64,000 bases of DNA, from assembly GCA_947623455.1 (NCBI GenBank), contig OX392532.1, positions 48,797,058 to 48,861,057 on the forward strand. The letters are read 5' to 3'. The notes beneath the pieces are model-generated. The model ran no database searches. It worked only from the letters and a program-made list of their open reading frames with translations, and had not been told where the DNA came from. Made by a program: the position numbers and the translations under genes. Source of the stretch: Mimachlamys varia. Lineage: Eukaryota > Mollusca > Bivalvia > Pectinida > Pectinidae. Positions 14,346-29,802 of this stretch are shown here, piece by piece (position 1 is the stretch's first letter; each line of letters begins with the position of its first letter).

Positions 14346-15527
14346 TTAACGATACGGTAATCGATGACGCTGATTAAAGGATATGGGAAGCGATGACGAT
14401 GATAAAAGGATACGGTAAACGAAGACGATGATTAAAGGATATGGGAAGCGATGACGATGATTAAAGAATACGGTAGGAGATGGTAATTGATCAAAAAATA
14501 CGAAAAGGGATGACATTAACAAAACGATACGGTAAGCGATGGTGATGATTAAAGGATACGGTAAGCGATGACGATGATTAAAGATACGGTAAGCAATGAC
14601 GATTATTAAAGATACGGTAAGCAATGACGATGATTAAAGGATACGGTAAGCGATGGCGATGATTAAAGATACGGTAAGCAATGACGATGATTAAAGATAC
14701 GGTAAGCGATGACGAGGATTAAAGGATACGGTAAACGATGACTATGATTGAAGAATACGTTAAACGATTACGAGGATTAAAAAATACGGTAAGGGATTAC
14801 GACGATTGAAGACAAAGATAACCGATAACGATGATAAAAGGATGATGAGAGTAATGCAAATGAGTTAAGGATCCTGTAAGTGATGACGATGATTCAAGCA
14901 TACGATAAGCGATGATGATGACTTACAGGAACGCGAAGCAATGACGATGATTAAAGGATAACTTAAGCAATGACGATGATTACAGGATACGGTAAGTGAT
15001 GACGATGATTAAAGGATACTGTAAGCGATGACGATGATTAAAGGATACGGTAAGTGATGACGATGATTAAAGGATACGGTAAGCGTTAGCGATTATCAAA
15101 GAATACGGTAAGAGATGGTTATTGATTAAAAAATACGGAAAGGGATGACACTGACAAAAGGGTATGGTAAGCAATGACGATGATTAAAGGATACGGTAAG
15201 TGATGACGATGATTGAAGCATTCTTTAAGCGATGACGATGATTAAAGGATACTGTAAGCGATGATTATTATTAAAGGATACGGTAAGCCATGACGATTAT
15301 TAAAGGATACGGTAAGCGATGACAATAATTCAGAATATGGTAAGAAATGACTATGATTAAAGGATAGGGTAAGCGATGACGATGATTAATGATACAGTAA
15401 GCAATTACGACGATTGAAAAAAGGTAAACGATAACGATAATAAAAGGATGCCGAGAGTGATGACAATGTGTAAAGGATACGTTAATTGATGACGATGAAT
15501 AAAGAATACGGCAAGCGATGGCGATGA
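14346..15527. repeat. HOR unit 7, class S, 1,182 bp
   Basis: S-class fusion near 15,085. It carries ATTAAAGGATACTG near 15,241 where the other S units have ATTAAGGGATACTG. It is the counterpart of unit 17. Confidence 0.88.
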
Positions 15528-18256
15528 TTAACGATACGGTAATCGATGACGCTGATTAAAGGATATGGGAAGCGATGACGATGATAAAAGGATACGGTAA
15601 GCGATGACGATGATTAAAGGATATGGGAAGCGATGACGATGATTAAAGAATACGGTAGGAGATGGTAATTGATCAAAAAATACGAAAAGGGATGACATTA
15701 ACAAAACGATACGGTAAGCGATGGTGATGATTAAAGGATACGGTAAGCGATGACGATGATTAAAGATACGGTAAGCAATGACGATGATTAAAGATACGGT
15801 AAGCAATGACGATGATTAAAGGATACGGTAAGCGATGGCGATGATTAAAGATACGGTAAGCGATGACGATTATTAAGGTATACGATAAGCGATAGCGATT
15901 ATCAAAGAATACGGTAGGAGATGGTAATTAATTAAAAAATACGGATAAGCGATGATGATGACTTACAGGAACGCGAAGCAATGACGGTGATTAAAGGATA
16001 ACTTAAGCAATGACGATGATTACAGGATACGGTAATTGATGACGATGATTAAAGGATACTGTAAGCGATATCGATGATTAAAGGATACGGTAAGTGATGA
16101 CGATGATTAAAGGATACGGTAAGCGATGACGATGATTAAATGATGCATTAAGCAATGACGACGATTACAGGATACGGTAAGCGATGACGATTATTAAGGT
16201 ATACGATAAGCGTTAGCGATTATCAAAGAATACGGTAAGAGATGGTTATTGATTAAAAAATACGGAAAGGGATGACACTGACAAAAGGGTACGGTAAACA
16301 ATGACGATGATTAAAGGATACGGTAAGCGATGACAATGATGAAAGGATACGTTAAGCGATGACGATGATTAAGGGATACTGTAAGCGATGACTATTATTA
16401 AAGGATACGGTAAGCGATGATGATGACTTAAAGGAACGCGAAGCGATGACGATGATTAAAGGATAACTTAAGCAATGACGATGATTACAGGATACGGTAA
16501 GCGATGACGATTATTAAAGGATACGGTAAGCAATGACGAAGATTTAATGATACGGTAAGCGATGACGATGATTAAAGATACGGTTAGCGATAAAGATGAT
16601 TTAAAGATACGGTAAGTGATGACTATGATTGAAGAATACGGTAAGCGATTACGACGATTGAAGACAAAGATAACCGATAACGATGATAAAAGGACGATGA
16701 GAGTAATGCAAATGAGTTAAGGATCCTGTAAGCGATGGCGATGATTCAAGCATACGATAAGCGATGATGATGACTTAAGGGATACGGTAAGCGATGACGA
16801 TGATTAAAGGATAACTTAAGCGATGACGATGATTCAAGCATACGATAAGCGATGATGATGACTAAAAGGATACGGTAACCGATGACGATGATTAAAGGAA
16901 CGCTAAGCGATGACGATGATTAAAGGATAACTTAAGCAATGACGATGATAACAGGATACGGTAAGTGATGACGATGATTAAAGGATACGGTAAGCGATGA
17001 CGATGATTAAAGGTTACGGTAAGCGATGACGATGATTAAAGGATGCATTAAGCAATGACAATGATTACAGGATACGGTAAGCGATGACGATTATTAAAGG
17101 ATACGGTAAGCGATGACGATGATTAAAGGTTACGGTAAGCGATGACGATGATTAAAGGATGCATTAAGCAATGGCAATGAAAATGATTACAGGATACGGT
17201 AAGCGATGACGATTATTAAGGTATACGATAAGCGATAGCGATTATCAAAGAATATGGTAGGAGATGGTAATTGATTAAAAAATACGGAAAGGGATGACAC
17301 TGACAAAAGGGTACGGTAAGCAATGACAATGATTAAAGGATACGGTAAGCGATGACAATGATTAAAGGATACGTTAAACGATGACGACGATTAAGGGATA
17401 CTGTAAGCGATGACGATTATTAAAGGATACGGTAAGTGATGACGATGATTAAAGGAACACGATGCGATGACGATGATTTAAGGATAACTTAAGCAATGAC
17501 GATGATTACAGGATACGGTAAGCGATGACGATGATTAAAGGATGCATTAAGCAATGACGATGATTGCAGGATACGGTAAGCGATGACGATTATTAAGGTA
17601 TACGATAAGCGTTAGCGATTATCAAAGAATACGGTAAGAGATGGTTATTGATTAAAAAATACGGAAAGGGATGACACTGACAAAAGGGTATGGTAAGCAA
17701 TGACGATGATTAAAGGATACGGTAAGTGATGACGATGATTGAAGGATTCGTTAAGCGATGACGATGATTAAGGGATACTGTAAGCGATGACGATTATTAA
17801 AGGATACGGTAAGCCATGACGATTATTAAAGGATACGGTAAGCGATGATGAAGATGTAAGGTTACTGTAAGCGATGACGATGATTTATGGATGCGGTAAG
17901 CGATGAAGATGATTTTAGGATACGTTAGGCAATGACGATGATTAAAGGATACGTTAAGCGATGATGATGATTATGGGATACTGTAAGCGATGACGATTAT
18001 TAAAGGATGCGTTAATCGATGACGATGATTCAAGGATACGGTAAGCGATGACAATAATTCAGAACATGGTAAGAAATGACTATGATTAAAGGATAGGGTA
18101 AGCGATGACGATGATTAATGATACAGTAAGCAATTACGACGATTGAAAAAAGGTAAACGATGACGATAATAAAAGGATGCCGAGAGTGATGACAATGTGT
18201 AAAGGATACGTTAATTGATGACGATGAATAAAGAATACGGCAAGCGATGGCGATGA
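15528..18256. repeat. HOR unit 8, class B with 122-bp insert, 2,729 bp
   Basis: B fusion near 15,946. An additional 122 bp near 17,090-17,215 duplicates about four monomers and contains the unique GCAATGGCAATGAAAATG near 17,168, which has a 6-bp slippage. Unit 18 has the same insert, so the insert predates the super-unit duplication. Confidence 0.88.
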
Positions 18257-20946
18257 TTAACGATACGGTAATCGATGACGCTGATTAAAGGATATGGGAA
18301 GCGATGACGATGATAAAAGGATACGATAAACGAAGACGATGATTAAAGGATATGGGAAGCGATGACGATGATTAAAGAATACGGTAGGAGATGGTAATTG
18401 ATCAAAAAATACGAAAAGGGATGACATTAACAAAACGATACGGTAAGCGATGGTGATGATTAAAGGATACGGTAAGCGATGACGATGATTAAAGATACGG
18501 TAAGCAATGACGATGATTAAAGATACGGTAAGCAATGACGATGATTAAAGGATACGGTAAGCGATGGCGATGATTAAAGATACGGTAAGCAATGACGATG
18601 ATTAAAGATACGGTAAGCGATGACGAGGATTAAAGGATACGGTAAACGATGACTATGATTGAAGAATACGTTAAACGATTACGAGGATTAAAAAATACGG
18701 TAAGGGATTACGACGATTGAAGACAAAGATAACCGATAACGATGATAAAAGGATGATGAGAGTAATGCAAATGAGTTAAGGATCCTGTAAGTGATGACGA
18801 TGATTCAAGCATACGATAAGCGATGATGATGACTTACAGGAACGCGAAGCAATGACGATGATTAAAGGATAACTTAAGCAATGACGATGATTACAGGATA
18901 CGGTAAGTGATGACGATGATTAAAGGATACTGTAAGCGATGACGATGATTAAAGGATACGGTAAGTGATGACGATGATTAAAGGATACGGTAAGCGATGA
19001 CGATGATTAAATGATGCATTAAGCAATGACGACGATTACAGGATACGGTAAGCGATGACGATTATTAAGGTATACGATAAGCGATAGCGATTATCAAAGA
19101 ATACGGTAAGAGATGGTAATTGATTAAAAAATACGGAAATGGATGACACTGACAAAAGGGTACGGTAAACAATGACGATGATTAAAGGATACGGTAAGCG
19201 ATGACAATGATGAAAGGATACGTTAAGCGATGACGATGATTAAGGGATACGTTAAGCGATGACGATGATTAAGGGATACTGTAAGCGATGACTATTATTA
19301 AAGGATACGGTAAGCGATGATGATGACTTAAAGGAACGCGAAGCGATGACGATGATTAAAGGATAACTTAAGCAATGACGATGATTACAGGATACGGTAA
19401 GCGATGACGATTATTAAAGGATACGGTAAGCAATGACGAAGATTTAATGATACGGTAAGCGATGACGATGATTAAAGATACGGTTAGCGATAAAGATGAT
19501 TTAAAGATACGGTAAGTGATGACTATGATTGAAGAATACGGTAAGCGATTACGACGATTGAAGACAAAGATAACCGATAACGATGATAAAAGGACGATGA
19601 GAGTAATGCAAATGAGTTAAGGATCCTGTAAGCGATGGCGATGATTCAAGCATACGATAAGCGATGATGATGACTTAAGGGATACGGTAAGCGATGACGA
19701 TGATTAAAGGATAACTTAAGCGATGACGATGATTCAAGCATACGATAAGCGATGATGATGACTAAAAGGATACGGTAACCGATGACGATGATTAAAGGAA
19801 CGCTAAGCGATGACGATGATTAAAGGATAACTTAAGCAATGACGATGATAACAGGATACGGTAAGTGATGACGATGATTAAAGGATACGGTAAGCGATGA
19901 CGATGATTAAAGGTTACGGTAAGCGATGACGATGATTAAAGGATGCATTAAGCAATGACAATGATTACAGGATACGGTAAGCGATGACGATTATTAAGGT
20001 ATACGATAAGCGATAGCGATTATCAAAGAATATGGTAGGAGATGGTAATTGATTAAAAAATACGGAAAGGGATGACACTGACAAAAGGGTACGGTAAGCA
20101 ATGACAATGATTAAAGGATACGGTAAGCGATGACAATGATTAAATGATACGTTAAACGATGACGACGATTAAGGGATACTGTAAGTGATGACGATGATTA
20201 AAGGATCGCGATGCGATGACGATGATTACAGGATACGGTAAGCGATGACGATGATTAAAGGATGCATTAAGCAATGACGATGATTGCAGGATACGGTAAG
20301 CGATGACGATTATTAAGGTATACGATAAGCGTTAGCGATTATCAAAGAATACGGTAAGAGATGGTTATTGATTAAAAAATACGGAAAGGGATGACACTGC
20401 CAATGGGTATGGTAAGCAATGACGATGATTAAAGGATACGGTAAGTGATGACGATGATTGAAGGATTCGTTAAGCGATGACGATGATTAAGGGATACTGT
20501 AAGCGATGACGATTATTAAAGGATACGGTAAGCGATGATGAAGATGTAAGGATACTGTAAGCGATGACGATGATTTATGGATGCGGTAAGCGATGAAGAT
20601 GATTTTAGGATACGTTAGGCAATGACGATGATTAAAGGATACGTTAAGCGATGATGATGATTATGGGATACTGTAAGCGATGACGATTATTAAAGGATGC
20701 GTTAATCGATGACGATGATTCAAGGATACGGTAAGCGATGACAATAATTCAGAACATGGTAAGAAATGACTATGATTAAAGGATAGGGTAAGCGATGACG
20801 ATGATTAATGATACAGTAAGCAATTACGACGATTGAAAAAAGGTAAACGATGACGATAATAAAAGGATGCCGAGAGTGATGACAATGTGTAAAGGATACG
20901 TTAATTGATGACGATGAATAAAGAATACGGCAAGCGATGGCGATGA
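18257..20946. repeat. HOR unit 9, class A hybrid, 2,690 bp
   Basis: A-class unit with GGATACGATAAACG near 18,318 (shared with unit 21) and one additional 29-bp monomer near 19,240. Its 3' half carries the three diagnostic variants of unit 1 (near 20,140, 20,203 and 20,398), so it looks recombinant between two A lineages. Confidence 0.86.
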
Positions 20947-23406
20947 TTAACGATACGGTAATCGATGACGCTGATTAAAGGATATGGGAAGCGATGGCGA
21001 TGATAAAAGGATACGGTAAACGAAGACGATGATTAAAGGATATGGGAAGCGATGACGATGATTAAAGAATACGGTAGGAGATGGTAATTGATCAAAAAAT
21101 ACGAAAAGGGATGACATTAACAAAACGATACGGTAAGCGATGGTGATGATTAAAGGATACGGTAAGCGATGACGATGATTAAAGATACGGTAAGCAATGA
21201 CGATGATTAAAGATACGGTAAGCAATGACGATGATTAAAGGATACGGTAAGCGATGGCGATGATTAAAGATACGGTAAGCAATGACGATGATTAAAGATA
21301 CGGTAAGCGATGACGAGGATTAAAGGATACGGTAAACGATGACTATGATTGAAGAATACGTTAAACGATTACGAGGATTAAAAAATACCGTAAGGGATTA
21401 CGACGATTGAAGACAAAGATAACCGATAACGATGATAAAAGGATGATGAGAGTAATGCAAATGAGTTAAGGATCCTGTAAGTGATGACGATGATTCAAGC
21501 ATACGATAAGCGATGATGATGACTTACAGGAACGCGAAGCAATGACGATGATTAAAGGATAACTTAAGCAATGACGATGATTACAGGATACGGTAAGTGA
21601 TGACGATGATTAAAGGATACTGTAAGCGATGACGATGATTAAAGGATACGATAAGTGATGACGATGATTAAAGGATACGGTAAGCGATGACGATGATTAA
21701 ATGATGCATTAAGCAATGACGACGATTACAGGATACAGTAAGCGATGACGATTATTAAGGTATACGATAAGCGATAGCGATTATCAAAGAATACGGTAGG
21801 AGATGGTAATTGATTAAAAAATACGGAAATGGATGACACTGACAAAAGGGTACGGTAAACAATGACGATGATTAAAGGATACGGTAAGCGATGACAATGA
21901 TGTAAGGATACGTTAAGCGATGACGATGATTAAGGGATACTGTAAGCGATGACTATTATTAAAGGATACGGTAAGCGATGATGATGACTTAAAGGAACGC
22001 GAAGCGATGACGATGATTAAAGGATAACTTAAGCAATGACGATGATTACAGGATACGGTAAGCGATGACGATTATTAAAGGATACGGTAAGCAATGACGA
22101 AGATTTAGTGATACGGTAAGCGATGACGATGATTAAAGATACGGTTAGCGATAAAGATGATTTAAAGATACGGTAAGTGATGACTATGATTGAAGAATAC
22201 GGTAAGCGATTACGACGATTGAAGACAAAGATAACCGATAACGATGATAAAAGGACGATGAGAGTAATGCAAATGAGTTAAGGATCCTGTAAGCGATGGC
22301 GATGATTCAAGCATACGATAAGCGATGATGATGACTTAAGGGATACGGTAAGCGATGACGATGATTAAAGGATAACTTAAGCGATGACGATGATTCAAGC
22401 ATACGATAAGCGATGATGATGACTAAAAGGATACGGTAACCGATGACGATGATTAAAGGAACGCTAAGCGATGACGATGATTAAAGGATAACTTAAGCAA
22501 TGACGATGATAACAGGATACGGTAAGTGATGACGATGATTAAAGGATACGGTAAGCGATGACGATGATTAAAGGTTACGGTAAGCGATGACGATGATTAA
22601 AGGATGCATTAAGCAATGACAATGATTACAGGATACGGTAAGCGATGACGATTATTAAGGTATACGATAAGCGATAGCGATTATCAAAGAATATGGTAGG
22701 AGATGGTAATTGATTAAAAAATACGGAAAGGGATGACACTGACAAAAGGGTATGGTAAGCAATGACGATGATTAAAGGATACGGTAAGTGATGACGATGA
22801 TTGAAGGATTCTTTAAGCGATGACGATGATTAAGGGATACTGTAAGCAATGACGATGATTACAGGATACGGTAAGCGATGACGATGATTAAAGGATGCAT
22901 TAAGCAATGACGATGATTGCAGGATACGGTAAGCGATGACGATTATTAAGGTATACGATAAGCGTTAGCGATTATCAAAGAATACGGTAAGAGATGGTTA
23001 TTGATTAAAAAATACGGAAAGGGATGACACTGACAAAAGGGTATGGTAAGCAATGACGATGATTAAAGGATACGGTAAGTGATGACGATGATTGAAGGAT
23101 TCTTTAAGCGATGACGATGATTAAGGGATACTGTAAGCGATGATTATTATTAAAGGATACGGTAAGCCATGACGATTATTAAAGGATACGGTAAGCGATG
23201 ACAATAATTCAGAATATGGTAAGAAATGACTATGATTAAAGGATAGGGTAAGCTATGACGATGATTAATGATACAGTAAGCAATTACGACGATTGAAAAA
23301 AGGTAAACGATGACGATAATTAAAGGATGCCGAGAGTGATGACAATGTGTAAAGGATACGTTAATTGATGACGATGAATAAAGAATACGGCAAGCGATGG
23401 CGATGA
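20947..23406. repeat. HOR unit 10, counterpart of unit 2, 2,460 bp
   Basis: Shares every listed diagnostic variant of unit 2 at a constant offset of 18,205 bp. One substitution separates them: AAAAATACCGTAAGG near 21,383, a variant also present in unit 21. Confidence 0.88.
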
Positions 23407-26013
23407 TTAACGATACGGTAATCGATGACGCTGATTAAAGGATATGGGAAGAGATGACGATGATAAAAGGATACGGTAAGCGATGACGATGATTAAAGGA
23501 TATGGGAAGCGATGACGATGATTAAAGAATACGGTAGGAGATGGTAATTGATCAAAAAATACGAAAAGGGATGACATTAACAAAACGATACGGTAAGCGA
23601 TGGTGATGATTAAAGGATACGGTAAGCGATGACGATGATTAAAGATACGGTAAGCAATGACGATGATTAAAGATACGGTAAGCAATGACGATGATTAAAG
23701 GATACGGTAAGCGATGGCGATGATTAAAGATACGGTAAGCGATGACGATTATTAAGGTATACGATAAGCGATAGCGATTATCAAAGAATACGGTAGGAGA
23801 TGGTAATTAATTAAAAAATACGGATAAGCGATGATGATGACTTACAGGAACGCGAAGCAATGACGGTGATTAAAGGATAACTTAAGCAATGACGATGATT
23901 ACAGGATACGGTAATTGATGACAATGATTAAAGGATACTGTAAGCGATATCGATGATTAAAGGATACGGTAAGTGATGACGATGATTAAAGGATACGGTA
24001 AGCGATGACGATGATTAAATGATGCATTAAGCAATGACGACGATTACAGGATACGGTAAGCGATGACGATTATTAAGGTATACGATAAGCGTTAGCGATT
24101 ATCAAAGAATACGGTAAGAGATGGTTATTGATTAAAAAATACGGAAAGGGATGACACTGACAAAAGGGTACGGTAAACAATGACGATGATTAAAGGATAC
24201 GGTAAGCGATGACAATGATGAAAGGATACGTTAAGCGATGACGATGATTAAGGGATACTGTAAGCGATGACTATTATTAAAGGATACGGTAAGCGATGAT
24301 GATGACTTAAAGGAACGCGAAGCGATGACGATGATTAAAGGATAACTTAAGCAATGACGATGATTACAGGATACGGTAAGCGATGACGATTATTAAAGGA
24401 TACGGTAAGCAATGACGAAGATTTAATGATACGGTAAGCGATGACGATGATTAAAGATACGGTTAGCGATAAAGATGATTTAAAGATACGGTAAGTGATG
24501 ACTATGATTGAAGAATACGGTAAGCGATTACGACGATTGAAGACAAAGATAACCGATAACGATGATAAAAGGACGATGAGAGTAATGCAAATGAGTTAAG
24601 GATCCTGTAAGCGATGGCGATGATTCAAGCATACGATAAGCGATGATGATGACTTAAGGGATACGGTAAGCGATGACGATGATTAAAGGATAACTTAAGC
24701 GATGACGATGATTCAAGCATACGATAAGCGATGATGATGACTAAAAGGATACGGTAACCGATGACGATGATTAAAGGAACGCTAAGCGATGACGATGATT
24801 AAAGGATAACTTAAGCAATGACGATGATAACAGGATACGGTAAGTGATGACGATGATTAAAGGATACGGTAAGCGATGACGATGATTAAAGGTTACGGTA
24901 AGCGATGACGATGATTAAAGGATGCATTAAGCAATGACAATGATTACAGGATACGGTAAGCGATGACGATTATTAAGGTATACGATAAGCGATAGCGATT
25001 ATCAAAGAATATGGTAGGAGATGGTAATTGATTAAAAAATACGGAAAGGGATGACACTGACAAAAGGGTACGGTAAGCAATGACAATGATTAAAGGATAC
25101 GGTAAGCGATGACAATGATTAAAGGATACGTTAAACGATGACGACGATTAAGGGATACTGTAAGCGATGACGATTATTAAAGGATACGGTAAGTGATGAC
25201 GATGATTAAAGGAACGCGATGCGATGACGATGATTTAAGGATAACTTAAGCAATGACGATGATTACAGGATACGGTAAGCGATGACGATGATTAAAGGAT
25301 GCATTAAGCAATGACGATGATTGCAGGATACGGTAAGCGATGACGATTATTAAGGTATACGATAAGCGTTAGCGATTATCAAAGAATACGGTAAGAGATG
25401 GTTATTGATTAAAAAATACGGAAAGGGATGACACTGACAAAAGGGTATGGTAAGCAATGACGATGATTAAAGGATACGGTAAGTGATGACGATGATTGAA
25501 GGATTCGTTAAGCGATGACGATGATTAAGGGATACTGTAAGCGATGACGATTATTAAAGGATACGGTAAGCCATGACGATTATTAAAGGATACGGTAAGC
25601 GATGATGAAGATGTAAGGATACTGTAAGCGATGACGATGATTTATGGATGCGGTAAGCGATGAAGATGATTTTAGGATACGTTAGGCAATGACGATGATT
25701 AAAGGATACGTTAAGCGATGATGATGATTATGGGATACTGTAAGCGATGACGATTATTAAAGGATGCGTTAATCGATGACGATGATTAAAGGATACGGTA
25801 AGCGATGACAATAATTCAGAACATGGTAAGAAATGACTATGATTAAAGGATAGGGTAAGCGATGACGATGATTAATGATACAGTAAGCAATTACGACGAT
25901 TGAAAAAAGGTAAACGATGACGATAATAAAAGGATGCCGAGAGTGATGACAATGTGTAAAGGATACGTTAATTGATGACGATGAATAAAGAATACGGCAA
26001 GCGATGGCGATGA
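23407..26013. repeat. HOR unit 11, counterpart of unit 3, 2,607 bp
   Basis: Carries the GGGAAGAGATGACG variant near 23,446 and the B fusion near 23,822, at offset 18,205 from unit 3. Confidence 0.88.
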
Positions 26014-27195
26014 TTAACGATACGGTAATCGATGACGCTGATTAAAGGATATGGGAAGCGATGACGATGATAAAAGGATACGGTAAACGAAGACGATGAT
26101 TAAAGGATATGGGAAGCGATGACGATGATTAAAGAATACGGTAGGAGATGGTAATTGATCAAAAAATACGAAAAGGGATGACATTAACAAAACGATACGG
26201 TAAGCGATGGTGATGATTAAAGGATACGGTAAGCGATGACGATGATTAAAGATACGGTAAGCAATGACGATTATTAAAGATACGGTAAGCAATGACGATG
26301 ATTAAAGGATACGGTAAGCGATGGCGATGATTAAAGATATGGTAAGCAATGACGATGATTAAAGATACGGTAAGCGATGACGAGGATTAAAGGATACGGT
26401 AAACGATGACTATGATTGAAGAATACGTTAAACGATTACGAGGATTAAAAAATACGGTAAGGGATTACGACGATTGAAGACAAAGATAACCGATAACGAT
26501 GATAAAAGGATGATGAGAGTAATGCAAATGAGTTAAGGATCCTGTAAGTGATGACGATGATTCAAGCATACGATAAGCGATGATGATGACTTACAGGAAC
26601 GCGAAGCAATGACGATGATTAAAGGATAACTTAAGCAATGACGATGATTACAGGATACGGTAAGTGATGACGATGATTAAAGGATACTGTAAGCGATGAC
26701 GATGATTAAAGGATACGGTAAGTGATGACGATGATTAAAGGATACGGTAAGCGTTAGCGATTATCAAAGAATACGGTAAGAGATGGTTATTGATTAAAAA
26801 ATACGGAAAGGGATGACACTGACAAAAGGGTATGGTAAGCAATGACGATGATTAAAGGATACGGTAAGTGATGACGATGATTGAAGCATTCTTTAAGCGA
26901 TGACGATGATTAAGGGATACTGTAAGCGATGATTATTATTAAAGGATACGGTAAGCCATGACGATTATTAAAGGATACGGTAAGCGATGACAATAATTCA
27001 GAATATGGTAAGAAATGACTATGATTAAAGGATAGGGTAAGCGATGACGATGATTAATGATACAGTAAGCAATTACGACGATTGAAAAAAGGTAAACGAT
27101 AACGATAATAAAAGGATGCCGAGAGTGATGACAATGTGTAAAGGATACGTTAATTGATGACGATGAATAAAGAATACGGCAAGCGATGGCGATGA
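26014..27195. repeat. HOR unit 12, counterpart of unit 4 (class S), 1,182 bp
   Basis: S fusion near 26,753; variant AAAGATATGGTAAGC near 26,334 is shared with unit 4. Confidence 0.88.
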
Positions 27196-29802
27196 TTAAC
27201 GATACGGTAATCGATGACGCTGATTAAAGGATATGGGAAGCGATGACGATGATAAAAGGATACGGTAAGCGATGACGATGATTAAAGGATATGGGAAGCG
27301 ATGACGATGATTAAAGAATACGGTAGGAGATGGTAATTGATCAAAAAATACGAAAAGGGATGACATTAACAAAACGATACGGTAAGCGATGGTGATGATT
27401 AAAGGATACGGTAAGCGATGACGATGATTAAAGATACGGTAAGCAATGACGATGATTAAAGATACGGTAAGCAATGACGATGATTAAAGGATACGGTAAG
27501 CGATGGCGATGATTAAAGATACGGTAAGCGATGACGATTATTAAGGTATACGATAAGCGATAGCGATTATCAAAGAATACGGTAGGCGATGGTAATTAAT
27601 TAAAAAATACGGATAAGCGATGATGATGACTTACAGGAACGCGAAGCAATGACGGTGATTAAAGGATAACTTAAGCAATGACGATGATTACAGGATACGG
27701 TAATTGATGACGATGATTAAAGGATACTGTAAGCGATATCGATGATTAAAGGATACGGTAAGTGATGACGATGATTAAAGGATACGGTAAGCGATGACGA
27801 TGATTAAATGATGCATTAAGCAATGACGACGATTACAGGATACGGTAAGCGATGACGATTATTAAGGTATACGATAAGCGTTAGCGATTATCAAAGAATA
27901 CGGTAAGAGATGGTTATTGATTAAAAAATACGGAAAGGGATGACACTGACAAAAGGGTACGGTAAACAATGACGATGATTAAAGGATACGGTAAGCGATG
28001 ACAATGATGAAAGGATACGTTAAGCGATGACGATGATTAAGGGATACTGTAAGCGATGACTATTATTAAAGGATACGGTAAGCGATGATGATGACTTAAA
28101 GGAACGCGAAGCGATGACGATGATTAAAGGATAACTTAAGCAATGACGATGATTACAGGATACGGTAAGCGATGACGATTATTAAAGGATACGGTAAGCA
28201 ATGACGAAGATTTAATGATACGGTAAGCGATGACGATGATTAAAGATACGGTTAGCGATAAAGATGATTTAAAGATACGGTAAGTGATGACTATGATTGA
28301 AGAATACGGTAAGCGATTACGACGATTGAAGACAAAGATAACCGATAACGATGATAAAAGGACGATGAGAGTAATGCAAATGAGTTAAGGATCCTGTAAG
28401 CGATGGCGATGATTCAAGCATACGATAAGCGATGATGATGACTTAAGGGATACGGTAAGCGATGACGATGATTAAAGGATAACTTAAGCGATGACGATGA
28501 TTCAAGCATACGATAAGCGATGATGATGACTAAAAGGATACGGTAACCGATGACGATGATTAAAGGAACGCTAAGCGATGACGATGATTAAAGGATAACT
28601 TAAGCAATGACGATGATAACAGGATACGGTAAGTGATGACGATGATTAAAGGATACGGTAAGCGATGACGATGATTAAAGGTTACGGTAAGCGATGACGA
28701 TGATTAAAGGATGCATTAAGCAATGACAATGATTACAGGATACGGTAAGCGATGACGATTATTAAGGTATACGATAAGCGATAGCGATTATCAAAGAATA
28801 TGGTAGGAGATGGTAATTGATTAAAAAATACGGAAAGGGATGACACTGACAAAAGGGTACGGTAAGCAATGACAATGATTAAAGGATACGGTAAGCGATG
28901 ACAATGATTAAAGGATACGTTAAACGATGACGACGATTAAGGGATACTGTAAGCGATGACGATTATTAAAGGATACGGTAAGTGATGACGATGATTAAAG
29001 GAACGCGATGCGATGACGATGATTTAAGGATAACTTAAGCAATGACGATGATTACAGGATACGGTAAGCGATGACGATGATTAAAGGATGCATTAAGCAA
29101 TGACGATGATTGCAGGATACGGTAAGCGATGACGATTATTAAGGTATACGATAAGCGTTAGCGATTATCAAAGAATACGGTAAGAGATGGTTATTGATTA
29201 AAAAATACGGAAAGGGATGACACTGACAAAAGGGTATGGTAAGCAATGACGATGATTAAAGGATACGGTAAGTGATGACGATGATTGAAGGATTCGTTAA
29301 GCGATGACGATGATTAAGGGATACTGTAAGCGATGACGATTATTAAAGGATACGGTAAGCCATGACGATTATTAAAGGATACGGTAAGCGATGATGAAGA
29401 TGTAAGGATACTGTAAGCGATGACGATGATTTATGGATGCGGTAAGCGATGAAGATGATTTTAGGATACGTTAGGCAATGACGATGATTAAAGGATACGT
29501 TAAGCGATGATGATGATTATGGGATACTGTAAGCGATGACGATTATTAAAGGATGCGTTAATCGATGACGATGATTAAAGGATACGGTAAGCGATGACAA
29601 TAATTCAGAACATGGTAAGAAATGACTATGATTAAAGGATAGGGTAAGCGATGACGATGATTAATGATACAGTAAGCAATTACGACGATTGAAAAAAGGT
29701 AAACGATGACGATAATAAAAGGATGCCGAGAGTGATGACAATGTGTAAAGGATACGTTAATTGATGACGATGAATAAAGAATACGGCAAGCGATGGCGAT
29801 GA
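27196..29802. repeat. HOR unit 13, class B chimera, 2,607 bp
   Basis: The 5' part has the GGTAGGCGATGG variant (near 27,581) typical of unit 5. The 3' part lacks the two unit-5 3' variants (it has GTAAGGATACTG near 29,403 and AAAGGATGCCGAG near 29,718) and matches unit 3 or 11. The simplest reading is that it marks the breakpoint at which a 3,789-bp module was duplicated. Confidence 0.85.

Larger units (their letters stand above)
2742..20946. repeat. Super-unit copy I (units 2-9), 18,205 bp
   Basis: Ordered landmark intervals 2,460, 2,607, 1,182, 2,607, 2,748, 1,182, 2,729 and 2,690 bp. The same order and diagnostic variants occur in copy II. The sharing of unit-specific point variants, not just lengths, shows block duplication rather than coincidence. 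Confidence 0.88.
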